Shown: positions 7,828-16,578, numbered from the stretch's first letter. The stretch is 64,000 bases of DNA from Flavobacterium limnophilum (GCF_027111315.2 NZ_CP114289.2:3844001-3908000); one strand, 5' to 3'. Notes: generated from the letters alone by a model not told the origin. Numbers and translations: made by a program.

Positions 7828-7941
7828 AGTTTTAATTTTAGCTAACTAGTATATAGGTCTGACGGCAATCAGACTTTATTATTAATCAAATATATTAATT
7901 TTTTCTTACAAATTATCAAACGGACTTTTATATTAAAACCA

Positions 7942-8023
7942 AACTTCCTAAAACAAAAAAACTTCCCTTTTCAGAGAAGTTTTCGTTAACTATTTAATTT
8001 TTGAAATCTGCAATCTAAAATCT
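7942..8023. repeat. 82-bp direct repeat, copy 1
   Basis: Identical over 82 bp to 9143-9224. It includes the hairpin AAAACTTC/GAAGTTTT, which in copy 2 is the terminator of the reductase gene at 9234. Copies 1 and 2 bracket a 1.1-kb segment holding element C and the membrane-protein gene at 8192. Confidence 0.95.
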
Positions 8024-8060
8024 ACATTCGGATTAAAATCATTATAACTAAGTGTTGCCC

Positions 8061-8186
8061 AAGATTTGGGACTAAATTCTATTTTATCTTTCGGATTATC
8101 ACAGATTTTTCAAATACAAAACAACTTTCCATCTAGACAAAATCCGGCATATTTTAAAACGAGGGTTAGTAGGACGTTGTTATTAA
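8061..8186. repeat. Island element, copy C (longest)
   Basis: The sequence runs from TTTGGGACTAAATT through TTTCGGATTATC and AAATACAAAACAACTTTCCA to AACGAGGGTTAGTAGGACG. It aligns with 5831-5945 and, for its left end, with 6966-7002. It ends only 6 bp from the stop codon of the gene at 8192. With the rest of 7828-8191 it leaves no room for a gene. Confidence 0.6.
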
Positions 8187-8191
8187 GGTGC

Positions 8192-8959
8192 TTATCTTTC
8201 CCAGATTATGCGGTAAATAAAGTTTAAATCAGGTTTTAATAAATGGTATTCGTAGCTTTTGGTTACGCTATCAAAACCTATTTCTGTAACTTTTTCAAAA
8301 TTAGTATTTATCGAGTCAATCTTTCTTTTTTCTAAAATAGCATTAGTGTCGTAATTTTCAGCTTTATATTTCAATATGATTCTGTAATGTATTATATCGA
8401 CTTCTTGGGTAATTCTATTTGAAACGAAGGTTTCTGATTTTCTATCTACATCATTCAATAAAGCCTTAAAATGTATGACCTGATTATCATTATAATAGAC
8501 AGGTTTTTTAAATTTCAAGATAGCTTTATCGTATTGCGTTGGGTCTTGTAAATCCATAACATTTATAACCTCTTGTAAATCTGAAGTTATTGTTGGAATT
8601 ACCGAGCCTGACCATTTGAAGTTAAATGAATAATCTGATAAAATTGGTTTTTTGGATTGTATTAATTTGTAAATTTCAAAGGTAATGTTTTTACAGTCTG
8701 AGGTTTCATACTTTACAAATGTGGATTTACTTTCAAAATCATTGTTATTTAAACCTGTGATTTTAAATAGCGTATAAAGTAAAGATAGCGTAAAAATCAA
8801 GAGCATTAAACAAAAAAAAGCTAATGCAATTACAACAGAATGTTTATCGTTTGTAAATACTAAGACTAAACCAATGACTGATGCTAAAGATGCGAAGAAG
8901 TAAAATTGTTTAGAAAAAATATTAACAACAGCAGTATAAGCATCCTTAATTACAGACAT
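8192..8959 (-). CDS. Two-helix membrane protein with a soluble C-terminal domain, unknown
   Basis: The 255-aa protein has two adjacent transmembrane segments near residues 21-38 and 42-66 (for example FFASLASVIGLVLVF). A predicted beta-rich domain of about 170 residues follows, probably on one face of the membrane. No enzyme motif is visible. The gene is flanked by an 82-bp direct repeat and sits in the toxin-antitoxin island, so it looks like a mobile single-gene cassette. A 2TM-plus-sensor layout occurs in some defence effectors, but nothing here proves that, and I would call it hypothetical. Confidence 0.7.
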   Translation of the reverse strand: MSVIKDAYTAVVNIFSKQFYFFASLASVIGLVLVFTNDKHSVVIALAFFCLMLLIFTLSLLYTLFKITGLNNNDFESKSTFVKYETSDCKNITFEIYKLIQSKKPILSDYSFNFKWSGSVIPTITSDLQEVINVMDLQDPTQYDKAILKFKKPVYYNDNQVIHFKALLNDVDRKSETFVSNRITQEVDIIHYRIILKYKAENYDTNAILEKRKIDSINTNFEKVTEIGFDSVTKSYEYHLLKPDLNFIYRIIWER

Positions 8960-9142
8960 TTTTGTAGAGTTATTTATTCGTCAGTTCCCATTTTTATATT
9001 TTTTTGATTAAATTAATCTATGCAAAGATAATACAAAATTTATTTCAAATCATAATCTGTTTTATTTTTAAAAAAGCAAGCTAAAATCTATCTAAGAGAC
9101 TATTGCAATTGTATTATTTCCCGCTAATATAAGAAAAATTAC

Positions 9143-9224
9143 AACTTCCTAAAACAAAAAAACTTCCCTTTTCAGAGAAGTTTTCGTTAACTATTTAATT
9201 TTTGAAATCTGCAATCTAAAATCT
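9143..9224. repeat. 82-bp direct repeat, copy 2 (native 3' end of reductase gene)
   Basis: Identical to 7942-8023. This copy lies 9 bp downstream of the reductase stop codon and contains its terminator, so it is probably the original and the other the duplicate. Confidence 0.95.
9155..9184 (-). terminator. Rho-independent terminator of the reductase gene
   Basis: On the minus strand the arms AAAACTTC and GAAGTTTT enclose a 10-nt loop and are followed by a run of T. The stem is short but the position, about 50 bp after the stop, fits. Confidence 0.6.
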
Positions 9225-9233
9225 GCCATCTGA

Positions 9234-10286
9234 TTAAACATCGTCAAAATCAACCACAATTTCTGCGGAGGTTGGATGGGCTTGGCAAGTAAGAATCAAA
9301 CCTTCGGCGATTTCTTTGTCGGTCAGGATGGAGTTTTTCTTCATTTCGGCCGTTCCTGATTTTACTCGGGCGAGACAGCTGCTGCAAATTCCGCCTTGGC
9401 AAGAATAGGGAGCATCTATGCCTTGTTTTAGGGCTGCTTCGAGGATGGTTTGTTTTTGCGACATTTCGAAAGTCGTTTCGTCATCGTCAACCGTCATCGT
9501 GATTTTGGTGTGCCCTTCGTGGGAACTGGCTTCCAAATTTTCGACAGCAGAACTGGAGAACAATTCGAATTTTATAGCCGAATCCTTGATGTTGTGTTCC
9601 TTCAAAACTTTGGTAACGGTATTGATCATTTCTTCCGGTCCACACAAATAGAACTTGTCGAATTCCAATTCCTTGTGTTTGTTGTTTAAGACAAAATTCA
9701 CGACCGATTTATCGATGCGACCGAAAAGTGCGCCATCGGCTTTGGCTTGACTATAGACATAATGCACAAATAATCTTCCGGTATATTTCAGTTGTAAATC
9801 GTGTAATTCCTGGTGGAAAATGGTTTCTTCCGGCGATTTGTTTCCGTAAACCAAAACAAAAGAACTTTGCGGTTCGCTTTTCAAAACTGATTTCAGGATA
9901 GAAATGGCTGGCGTGATTCCGCTTCCGGCCACAAAAGCGGCGTAGTTTTTTTGGTTATGGCTTTCCGTTTCCAAAGTGAATTTTCCTTCCGGTTTTCCCA
10001 CTTCAAGAATATCGCCTGCTTTTAGTTTGGTGTTGGCAAATTGGGAGAAAGCACCGTCTTTCACTGCTTTCACCGCAATTCTCAATTCACCACTTTCTGG
10101 CGAAGAACAAATGGAGTAGGCGCGACGAATTTCTTTGCCGTCCAGCGTCAATCTCAAATTGACATATTGACCGGCAACGAAAGTATAATGGGATTTGAAT
10201 TCCTCGGGAACATTAAAAAGTATGGAAACAGCGTCTTTGGTTTCGCGTTTTACTTCTTTTATGGTGAGTTTTTTGAATAAAGGCAT
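9234..10286 (-). CDS. Ferredoxin-NADP reductase-type protein with C-terminal 2Fe-2S domain (PaaE-like)
   Basis: The 350-aa cytoplasmic flavoprotein has an FAD-binding barrel (RRAYSICSSP, the RxYS motif, near residue 54), an NAD(P)-binding domain (AAFVAGSGITP and LCGPEEMI), and a plant-type ferredoxin domain with C-x4-C-x2-C in SCQGGICSSC plus a later Cys in LTCQAH. This architecture is that of PaaE, the reductase of phenylacetyl-CoA epoxidase, but no paaABCD genes are adjacent, so the electron acceptor is unknown. The start at 10286 (MPLFKKLTIKEV) is preferred to 10304 because a -7 box lies at 10302-10309. Confidence 0.9.
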   Translation of the reverse strand: MPLFKKLTIKEVKRETKDAVSILFNVPEEFKSHYTFVAGQYVNLRLTLDGKEIRRAYSICSSPESGELRIAVKAVKDGAFSQFANTKLKAGDILEVGKPEGKFTLETESHNQKNYAAFVAGSGITPAISILKSVLKSEPQSSFVLVYGNKSPEETIFHQELHDLQLKYTGRLFVHYVYSQAKADGALFGRIDKSVVNFVLNNKHKELEFDKFYLCGPEEMINTVTKVLKEHNIKDSAIKFELFSSSAVENLEASSHEGHTKITMTVDDDETTFEMSQKQTILEAALKQGIDAPYSCQGGICSSCLARVKSGTAEMKKNSILTDKEIAEGLILTCQAHPTSAEIVVDFDDV

Positions 10287-10301
10287 TGGAATATTTTTTT
10301 G

Positions 10302-10309
10302 CAAAGATA
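10302..10309 (-). promoter_or_regulatory. -7 box of the reductase gene
   Basis: On the minus strand it reads TATCTTTG, an exact TAnnTTTG match. The predicted start lies about 11 nt before the ATG at 10286. It rules out the longer reading that starts at 10304. Confidence 0.5.
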
Positions 10310-10812
10310 GTAAACCAAAAAAAATATAGAAGTTTATGACTTTAGAAGTTTGGTTTTTTAGGTTTCCTTGTCTGGTTTTTTGTCAAAATGGGTTTAAAAG
10401 CCGTGTTTTTTCTGTTTTGTTTATTCCAATGGCGAATCCCAAAACCTGGATTATGCCGACGCTAAAGACCTTCTAAAGCCTGTTGTATTGCTGTTTACTT
10501 CATATTAATTCTAATAAGTTTGTATGGTATTTCTATAATGAATCTATTATTTTATATGTTTTTATAGAATGACTATAGAGCGAGTATAGACTCACTATAG
10601 ATTCATTATGAATTTTATGGCATTATAATAAGCTTTAACTTGCAAGGACACATCAATAATTAGGCTTCTAATAGCCGTTTTCTGCACCAGCCGATAAAAA
10701 TCATTCCCCAAAAAGTTTCCGAAGAACTTGCAAAAACAAATCCAGAATATTCTATTTAAAATTTGTAACTTTTTTCTACATTTATCAACTAATAGAAAAT
10801 AATCCAATTGTT
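10310..10812. other. Intergenic stretch with a 13-bp perfect inverted repeat
   Basis: No convincing gene is present. ATAATGAATCTAT (10535-10547) and ATAGATTCATTAT (10597-10609) are perfect complements. Between them lie several TATAG-rich segments (TATAGAATGACTATAGAGC...) that could form alternative stems. The 200 bp before the DUF5687 gene otherwise shows nothing clear. Confidence 0.5.
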
Positions 10813-12282
10813 ATGATTCAGAAATTCCTTTATCTCGAATGGAAGGCTTTTACTAGGTCGGCCTCTTTCGGAGCCAATTTGGCCATCAAAATACTAATGG
10901 GTTTTGTAGCGGCCTATTTCATTTTAGTTTTTTTGGTATTAGGAATTGGGGCCTTTTATATCCTCAAAAAATTGCATTTCGACCCAATAGTTACCATCAA
11001 TAAATTTATGATTTATTATTTGCTATTCGACTTAATCATTCGATTATTACTGCAGAAGATACCCGTGATGAATATTCGTCCGTTGCTGGTTCTTCCTATA
11101 AAAAAACCTATTATCGTACATTTTTCTTTGGGAAAAACGGTCTTGTCCTTTTTTAATTTTGTTCATGCCTTTTTCTTTCTTCCATTTAGTATTGTCTTGA
11201 TTTATGAGGGATACGATGTGCTGTCGGTGATTCTTTGGCATACGGCTATGGTTTCCTTGATTTACATCAACAATTTTGTCAATATTGTGTTGAGCAACAA
11301 GGACAATTTGTTGGCAGTTTTTGTTGGAATCGCCGCTGTTTTTGGTGGTTTGCACTACTTTGGTTTTTTTGATATCACCAATTACACGGGACCAATTTTT
11401 GATGTTCTTTTCAACACCTATTGGGCTTTTGCAGTTCCTGTGGTTTTGTTGATAGGCTTGTATTATGGTACGTTCAATTATTTTAAAAGTGATTTGTATC
11501 TTGATGCTGGACTTTCCAGCAAACACGACATTGCCAAAACGGAGGATTTGACTTGGTTGAACCAATTTGGCACCATTGGGACATTCTTGAAAAACGACAT
11601 CAAATTGATCAAAAGAAACAAAAGATCAAAAACTACTGTTGGGTTAAGCGTGATGTTTCTTTTTTACGGACTGCTTTTTTTTACCAACGGAATCGAAGCC
11701 TACAACAATCCCGTGATGCACATTTTTGCCGGTATTTTTGTGTCGGGAGGATTTTTAATCACTTTCGGGCAATTCGTGCCGAGTTGGGACAGTGCTTATT
11801 ACCAATTAATGATGACGCAAAACATTCCCTACAAAGGCTATTTGAGTTCCAAATGGTGGTTGATGGTCATTGCGACCATCATAACAACCATCCTTGCTTC
11901 GTTCTATCTTTATTTTGGATGGCAAATCTATATGACCATTGTTGTGGGAGCGATTTATAACATTGGAGTCAATTCCCATTTGGTTTTATTGGGCGGTGCA
12001 TACACAAAAACACCCATAGATTTGAGTTCCGGGAAAGGTGCTTTTGGCGATAAAAAAGCGTTCAACATAAAAACGATGTTGGTATCGATTCCGCAATTGG
12101 CCTTGCCTGTTTTACTTTATTGGGCAGGTTCTACTTTGGCCAATGCCAATGTTGGACTGGCATTAGTGGCTTTGTTGGGAATAATGGGATTTGCCTTTAA
12201 AAACAAGGCTTTTTCCTTGATTGAAAAAATATACAAAACCGAAAAATACGCAACCATAGCGGCATACAAACAAAAATCGTAA
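10813..12282 (+). CDS. DUF5687 family ABC-type permease
   Basis: The 489-aa protein has about ten to twelve hydrophobic segments spread through its length, interrupted by polar loops such as LIKRNKRSKTT. It resembles the DUF5687 family, the membrane subunit paired with an ABC ATPase in Bacteroidetes. The ATPase gene follows 47 bp downstream, separated only by a 29-bp palindrome, so the two probably form one exporter in the inner membrane. The substrate is unknown. Permeases of this type are not typical FtsX/MacB proteins, as the large periplasmic domain is missing. Confidence 0.85.
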   Translation: MIQKFLYLEWKAFTRSASFGANLAIKILMGFVAAYFILVFLVLGIGAFYILKKLHFDPIVTINKFMIYYLLFDLIIRLLLQKIPVMNIRPLLVLPIKKPIIVHFSLGKTVLSFFNFVHAFFFLPFSIVLIYEGYDVLSVILWHTAMVSLIYINNFVNIVLSNKDNLLAVFVGIAAVFGGLHYFGFFDITNYTGPIFDVLFNTYWAFAVPVVLLIGLYYGTFNYFKSDLYLDAGLSSKHDIAKTEDLTWLNQFGTIGTFLKNDIKLIKRNKRSKTTVGLSVMFLFYGLLFFTNGIEAYNNPVMHIFAGIFVSGGFLITFGQFVPSWDSAYYQLMMTQNIPYKGYLSSKWWLMVIATIITTILASFYLYFGWQIYMTIVVGAIYNIGVNSHLVLLGGAYTKTPIDLSSGKGAFGDKKAFNIKTMLVSIPQLALPVLLYWAGSTLANANVGLALVALLGIMGFAFKNKAFSLIEKIYKTEKYATIAAYKQKS

Positions 12283-12285
12283 TTC

Positions 12286-12314
12286 GTAGAGACGTTGCAA
12301 TGCAACGTCTCTAC
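12286..12314. repeat. 29-bp palindrome, GTAGAGACG family, copy 1
   Basis: 14-bp arms GTAGAGACGTTGCA and TGCAACGTCTCTAC surround a single A. The same geometry with different inner bases recurs at 30130-30158. It lies between permease and ATPase genes of one transporter. Confidence 0.9.
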
Positions 12315-12329
12315 CAAAAAAATCAAAAA

Positions 12330-13025
12330 ATGATAAACGTACAAAACCTTTCAAAATCATACAACGGAACTACCGTATTAAAAATAGACACTCTAGAAAT
12401 TCCAAAGGGACAAAGTTTTGGATTGGTGGGCAATAATGGGGCTGGAAAAACGACTTTCTTCAGCTTGATATTGGATTTGATCCAACCCACAACAGGACAT
12501 ATCATCAACAACGATGTCCAGGTGAATACCAGCGAAAACTGGAAACCTTTTACGGCTTCTTTTCTGGACGAAAGTTTCTTGATTGGCTATCTCACGCCCG
12601 AGGAATATTTCTATTTCATTGGCGATTTGCGCGGTCAAAACAAAGCCGACATTGATGCTTTATTGGCCAAACACGAAGAATTTTTTAATGGCGAAATCCT
12701 GAAAAACAAAAAATACCTCCGCGATTTATCCAAAGGGAACCAAAAGAAGGTTGGGATCATCGCCACGCTAATCGGCAATCCCGAAGTCGTGATTCTCGAT
12801 GAACCGTTTGCCAATTTGGATCCAACAACCGTAAACCGATTGAAAAAAATCATCAAGGAATTGGCCGAAAATCCCGATGTAACCGTATTGGTTTCAAGCC
12901 ACGATTTGCTTCACACGGTCGAGGTTTGCGACAGGATTGTTGCCCTAAACAAAGGCGAAGTCGTGAAAGACATCCAGACATCACATGAAACCTTGCGGGA
13001 ATTGGAAACGTTTTTTGCCGTTTAA
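12330..13025 (+). CDS. ABC transporter ATP-binding protein
   Basis: This 231-aa nucleotide-binding subunit energises the DUF5687 permease encoded upstream. All core motifs are visible: Walker A GNNGAGKTT near residue 33, signature LSKGNQKKVG, Walker B VVILDEPFANLD and the switch histidine in SSHD. The order and short length fit the DrrA/CcmA-like exporter group. The start at 12330 gives MINVQNLSKSYNG; ten upstream in-frame codons lie largely in the preceding palindrome and are excluded. Confidence 0.95.
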   Translation: MINVQNLSKSYNGTTVLKIDTLEIPKGQSFGLVGNNGAGKTTFFSLILDLIQPTTGHIINNDVQVNTSENWKPFTASFLDESFLIGYLTPEEYFYFIGDLRGQNKADIDALLAKHEEFFNGEILKNKKYLRDLSKGNQKKVGIIATLIGNPEVVILDEPFANLDPTTVNRLKKIIKELAENPDVTVLVSSHDLLHTVEVCDRIVALNKGEVVKDIQTSHETLRELETFFAV

Positions 13026-13077
13026 ATTTCGATATTTCAAAAAGAAACGTATTTTTACCAGTCATTATACTAAAATG

Positions 13078-13085
13078 TACTTTTG
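13078..13085 (+). promoter_or_regulatory. -7 box upstream of sprE
   Basis: TACTTTTG fits TAnnTTTG. Transcription would begin near 13090, only about 4 nt before the ATG at 13094 but about 22 nt before the TTG at 13112, so it bears on the start choice. Confidence 0.45.
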
Positions 13086-13111
13086 AAAGTTAAATGATAA
13101 ACTGTTTCCCA

Positions 13112-15961
13112 TTGAAAACCAAGATATTTAAACACTCTTTTTTTATAGCATTCATACTGTTTTTGGTAGCATGTTCTACCAAGAAAGATACTTTTTTGGC
13201 CAGAAATTCCCATGCATTAAGTACAAGAGACAATATTCTTTACAATGGGCAAATTGGGCTGGACAAGGGAATCAAAGACATCAAAACGGGTACTAAAGAC
13301 AATTTCTGGAAGCGGTTGCCCATCGAAAGAATGCAGATTATCGAGGACAATGGCGCTGCGGAAAAACCCAAAAACGCCAATTTTGAACTAGCCGAAGCCA
13401 AAGCCACCAAAGCCATCCAGAAACATTCGATGAACATTGGCGGTCAAGAAAAAAATTATCAAATAGACGAAGCCTATTTACTGTTGGGAAAATCAAGGTA
13501 TTACGACCAACGATTTATCCCCGCCTTGGATGCCTTCAATTATATTTTGTACAAATATCCCACCAGCAGCAATATCGACCAAGCCAAAATTTGGCGCGAA
13601 AAAACCAACATGCGGTTGGGAAATGACGCACAGGTCATCAAAAACATCAGCAAGCTTCTGGACGAAAAAGCCATTAAAAAAGCCAAGACTGCCAAAGAAA
13701 CCCCAAATGTAGCGATAGGAACTGATGGAAAATTTATAAATTACGAAAGCAAACGGTCAAAGGAATTAAAGCTGAAAAAACAAGTTATTGCCGATGCCAA
13801 TGCGCTTTTATCACAATCTTTTTTGAACTTGGAAGAAAAAGACAGTGCCATTGCCAAACTAAAAATAGCCGAAAATTTCACCAAAATCAATTCAGAACGA
13901 GCGCGATACCGTTTTATTCTTGGCCAATTGTACCAAGAAAAAGGAGTAAGGGACAGCGCCATTTACAGTTATCAATCCGTGATAGACATGAACCGTAAAG
14001 CCGAAAGGGAAATGGTTATTCAGTCTTATGCCAAAAAAGCGCAATTGTTTGATTATCAAAACGGGGACAAAGATGCTTTCGTGAAAACCTACAACAAGTT
14101 GGTCGATGATCGTGAAAACAGGCCTTTTCTGGATGTCATTTATCATGAAATGGGCGTTTTTTACGACAAACAAAACGATCAGGAATTGGCCAAAGAATTT
14201 TACAATGCTTCTTTAAAAAGAAATTCTCCCGACGCTTATTTAGTGGCGTCGAATTACAGAAATTTAGGAAACATGCATTTTAAAAACACGGAATATTCCA
14301 CCGCAGCAAAGTATTATGACAGTACTTTGGTCAAATTGGATGTAAAAACCAGGGAATACATTCACATCAAAAAAGTTCGAAAAGACTTGGATGAAGTGAT
14401 TGAATATGAATTTGTTGCCAAAGAAAATGACAGTATTTTAAACATTGTTGCGCTATCGGATACGGACAGGATTTTGTATTTTGAAAAACATATCGACAAA
14501 CTAAAAAAGTCGGATGAAGCCAAAAAAATATTGGAAGAAAAACAGAAAGAAACCCTTGCCAACATAGACAAAAGCAACATCAACAGTGCCGATGATCCTG
14601 TTTCTGCCTCGGGTACACCAGTAAAAAAATCATCGCTTGCGCCTCCTTCAATGCCAAGTGCTTCTGGAAATAATGTGGCCAACACGTTCTATTTTTACAA
14701 TCCTTCGACCGTGGCTTTTGGAAAAATTGAGTTCAAGAAAAAGTTTGGTGAAAGGTCATTGGGCGGCAATTGGAGATTGTCAACCACTAAAACGGCGGTA
14801 GTTGACGGTGCCGTTAGCGACACAACCGCCACGGAAAAAATTGAAACAGCCAAAGAAGTGGAACAATACACGACCACTTTTTATTTGGACCAACTTCCAA
14901 AAACACAAGCGGAGATTGACGAAATCGCCAAGAAACGCAATTTTGCCTATTACCAACTGGGGGTTATCTACAAAGAAAAATTCAAGGAACATGAATTGGC
15001 CAGCAAAAAACTCGAGCAATTATTACTGAATAATCCCGAAGAAAAACTGGTGCTTCCGACGATGTATAATTTGTACAAAATATATCAAATCACGGACAAC
15101 GCCAAGGCTGAAGAAATGAAAGCCCGTATTTCGAGCCAATATCCAAATTCTCGTTATGCACAAATTATCAACAATACAAATCCTGATTTGGTTTCCTCAA
15201 AGGACAGTCCGGAAGACGTATATGATAAATGGTATAAATTATACCAAGAAGAGTATTTTGCTGAAGTATTGGCAAAAATGGACGACTTGATTCTTCAATA
15301 TTCGGGTGATGAAATTGTTCCAAAATTCGAATTGCTTAAAGCAAATATTCTAGGAAAACTGCAGGGATTGGAAGCCTACAAAAACGCCTTGCAATACGTG
15401 GCAGACAATTATCCAACGACTGAAGAAGGCAAGAATGCCCGTGAAATTTTGACGACTCAAATTCCGTCATTGGAAAAAATGAATTTCAGTACTGTCGATA
15501 CCAAAAACTGGAAAGTCCTATATAAAGTGGGTAAATTGGAAGACAAGAACACCAAAGCCCTGGAAGATAAAATCAAGAAATTCATGGGCAGCGAAAACGT
15601 CCAGAAATTGACTTACACGTATGATATTTATACCGAAAAAGAAAACTTTCTGACCATTAGCGGCATAAAATCGGAGGCCTACGCCAAAGATATTGTCGTG
15701 ATAATGAAAGACAATAAAATGTATAAAGTGACGGAGCCGGCTGTCGTGATTTCGAACGACAATTACAAAGTGGTTCAAATCAAGAAAAATCTGGACGAAT
15801 ATTTGACACCGCCAAAAGTTGTTCCCGCTCCTGTTCAACCGGCTGTAGTTCCCCAATCACCAGAAGTGAAACAACCAACGCCGCCCGGAGCTACCCAACA
15901 AATGTTGCCACCGGGAATGACGCCTCCAACTGGAAAACCTCAATCACCCCCAAAGCCGTAA
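13112..15961 (+). CDS. sprE: Type IX secretion/gliding lipoprotein SprE (PorW)
   Basis: SprE is a periplasmic lipoprotein needed for type IX secretion and gliding motility. The roughly 949-aa product has a lipobox (LFLVACS) followed by STKKDTFLARNSHALST, an opening typical of flavobacterial SprE. Multiple TPR-like helical repeats fill the central part, and the tail of about 50 residues is Pro/Gln-rich. I place the start at TTG 13112 because the ATG at 13094 would sit almost on the predicted transcription start; the ATG would add six residues (MINCFP). The neighbours bactofilin and atpZ follow within a few bases, a conserved order in this genus. Confidence 0.9.
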   Translation: MKTKIFKHSFFIAFILFLVACSTKKDTFLARNSHALSTRDNILYNGQIGLDKGIKDIKTGTKDNFWKRLPIERMQIIEDNGAAEKPKNANFELAEAKATKAIQKHSMNIGGQEKNYQIDEAYLLLGKSRYYDQRFIPALDAFNYILYKYPTSSNIDQAKIWREKTNMRLGNDAQVIKNISKLLDEKAIKKAKTAKETPNVAIGTDGKFINYESKRSKELKLKKQVIADANALLSQSFLNLEEKDSAIAKLKIAENFTKINSERARYRFILGQLYQEKGVRDSAIYSYQSVIDMNRKAEREMVIQSYAKKAQLFDYQNGDKDAFVKTYNKLVDDRENRPFLDVIYHEMGVFYDKQNDQELAKEFYNASLKRNSPDAYLVASNYRNLGNMHFKNTEYSTAAKYYDSTLVKLDVKTREYIHIKKVRKDLDEVIEYEFVAKENDSILNIVALSDTDRILYFEKHIDKLKKSDEAKKILEEKQKETLANIDKSNINSADDPVSASGTPVKKSSLAPPSMPSASGNNVANTFYFYNPSTVAFGKIEFKKKFGERSLGGNWRLSTTKTAVVDGAVSDTTATEKIETAKEVEQYTTTFYLDQLPKTQAEIDEIAKKRNFAYYQLGVIYKEKFKEHELASKKLEQLLLNNPEEKLVLPTMYNLYKIYQITDNAKAEEMKARISSQYPNSRYAQIINNTNPDLVSSKDSPEDVYDKWYKLYQEEYFAEVLAKMDDLILQYSGDEIVPKFELLKANILGKLQGLEAYKNALQYVADNYPTTEEGKNAREILTTQIPSLEKMNFSTVDTKNWKVLYKVGKLEDKNTKALEDKIKKFMGSENVQKLTYTYDIYTEKENFLTISGIKSEAYAKDIVVIMKDNKMYKVTEPAVVISNDNYKVVQIKKNLDEYLTPPKVVPAPVQPAVVPQSPEVKQPTPPGATQQMLPPGMTPPTGKPQSPPKP

Positions 15962-15964
15962 ATC

Positions 15965-16375
15965 ATGTTTGACAAAAAGACAAAATCATATACCGAACTC
16001 CTTGGAAAAACTAACCGAATTGTTGAAGGTACAACGATAAAAGGAGATATTATTTCCCAAGCCGATTTCAGGCTCGATGGTGAATTAATAGGCAATTTTC
16101 AATCCAAGGGAAAAATAGTCATTGGTCCCGCAGGAAGTGTTACGGGCGATATTATTTGCAAAAATGCCGACATCGAAGGAAAGTTCAATGGCAAGATTCA
16201 GGTTGCCGAAATACTGAACGTGAAACACAAAGCCATCATTCACGGCGAAGTAACCGTAGGGAAACTATCCGTGGAACCCGGCGCCGATTTTAGCGCTTCT
16301 TGCAAAATGAATACCAATTCAAAAACTGCCCTTTCAAATGATGGACAACCAAGACCCGAAGAAACGAACCAATAA
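15965..16375 (+). CDS. Bactofilin (polymer-forming cytoskeletal protein)
   Basis: The 136-aa protein has the short right-handed beta-helix of bactofilins, visible as repeated Gly/Ile/Val strands (GTTIKGDIISQADFRLDGEL, then GSVTGDIICKNADIEGKFNG). Bactofilins polymerise without nucleotide at the membrane and organise envelope-shaping or motility proteins. The gene begins 3 bp after sprE and its end overlaps atpZ by 38 bp, so it is translated in one operon with both. A link to gliding or to cell shape is plausible but not shown here. Confidence 0.9.
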   Translation: MFDKKTKSYTELLGKTNRIVEGTTIKGDIISQADFRLDGELIGNFQSKGKIVIGPAGSVTGDIICKNADIEGKFNGKIQVAEILNVKHKAIIHGEVTVGKLSVEPGADFSASCKMNTNSKTALSNDGQPRPEETNQ

Positions 16376-16571
16376 CAAATGGCTCGCACTGATCAATATT
16401 CCAATCCAAATGGGGGCAATTATTTTTTTGTTTTCGTATTTTGGAAATTGGCTGGACGGAAAGTATCCAAACCCACATAATCTATTTGTCAAAATCCTGA
16501 CATTAGTGGGTGTTGCCATCGCTTTTTACAACATCAACAGGCAATTGAAAGACATCAACAAATCGTCATAA
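16338..16571 (+). CDS. atpZ: AtpZ/AtpI-family small membrane protein
   Basis: The 77-aa protein has two hydrophobic helices (IPIQMGAIIFLFSYFGNWLDG and FVKILTLVGVAIAFYNI) with the Gly/Asp-containing loop typical of AtpZ. Relatives sit at the head of F-ATPase operons and assist assembly or magnesium and calcium handling. It overlaps the 3' end of the bactofilin gene by 38 bp in another frame; the ATG at 16338 (MMDNQDPKKR) is the only start giving the full protein. Confidence 0.85.
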   Translation: MMDNQDPKKRTNNKWLALINIPIQMGAIIFLFSYFGNWLDGKYPNPHNLFVKILTLVGVAIAFYNINRQLKDINKSS

Positions 16572-16578
16572 AACCCAA

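Noticed and set aside
10595..10807. 70-codon minus-strand frame in the intergenic region before the permease
   Set aside because: No recognisable domain, no promoter box, and part of it overlaps the inverted repeat; insufficient support.
11047..11565. 172-codon minus-strand frame inside the permease gene
   Set aside because: Antisense of a membrane protein; Gln/Asn/Lys-rich without domains or a promoter.
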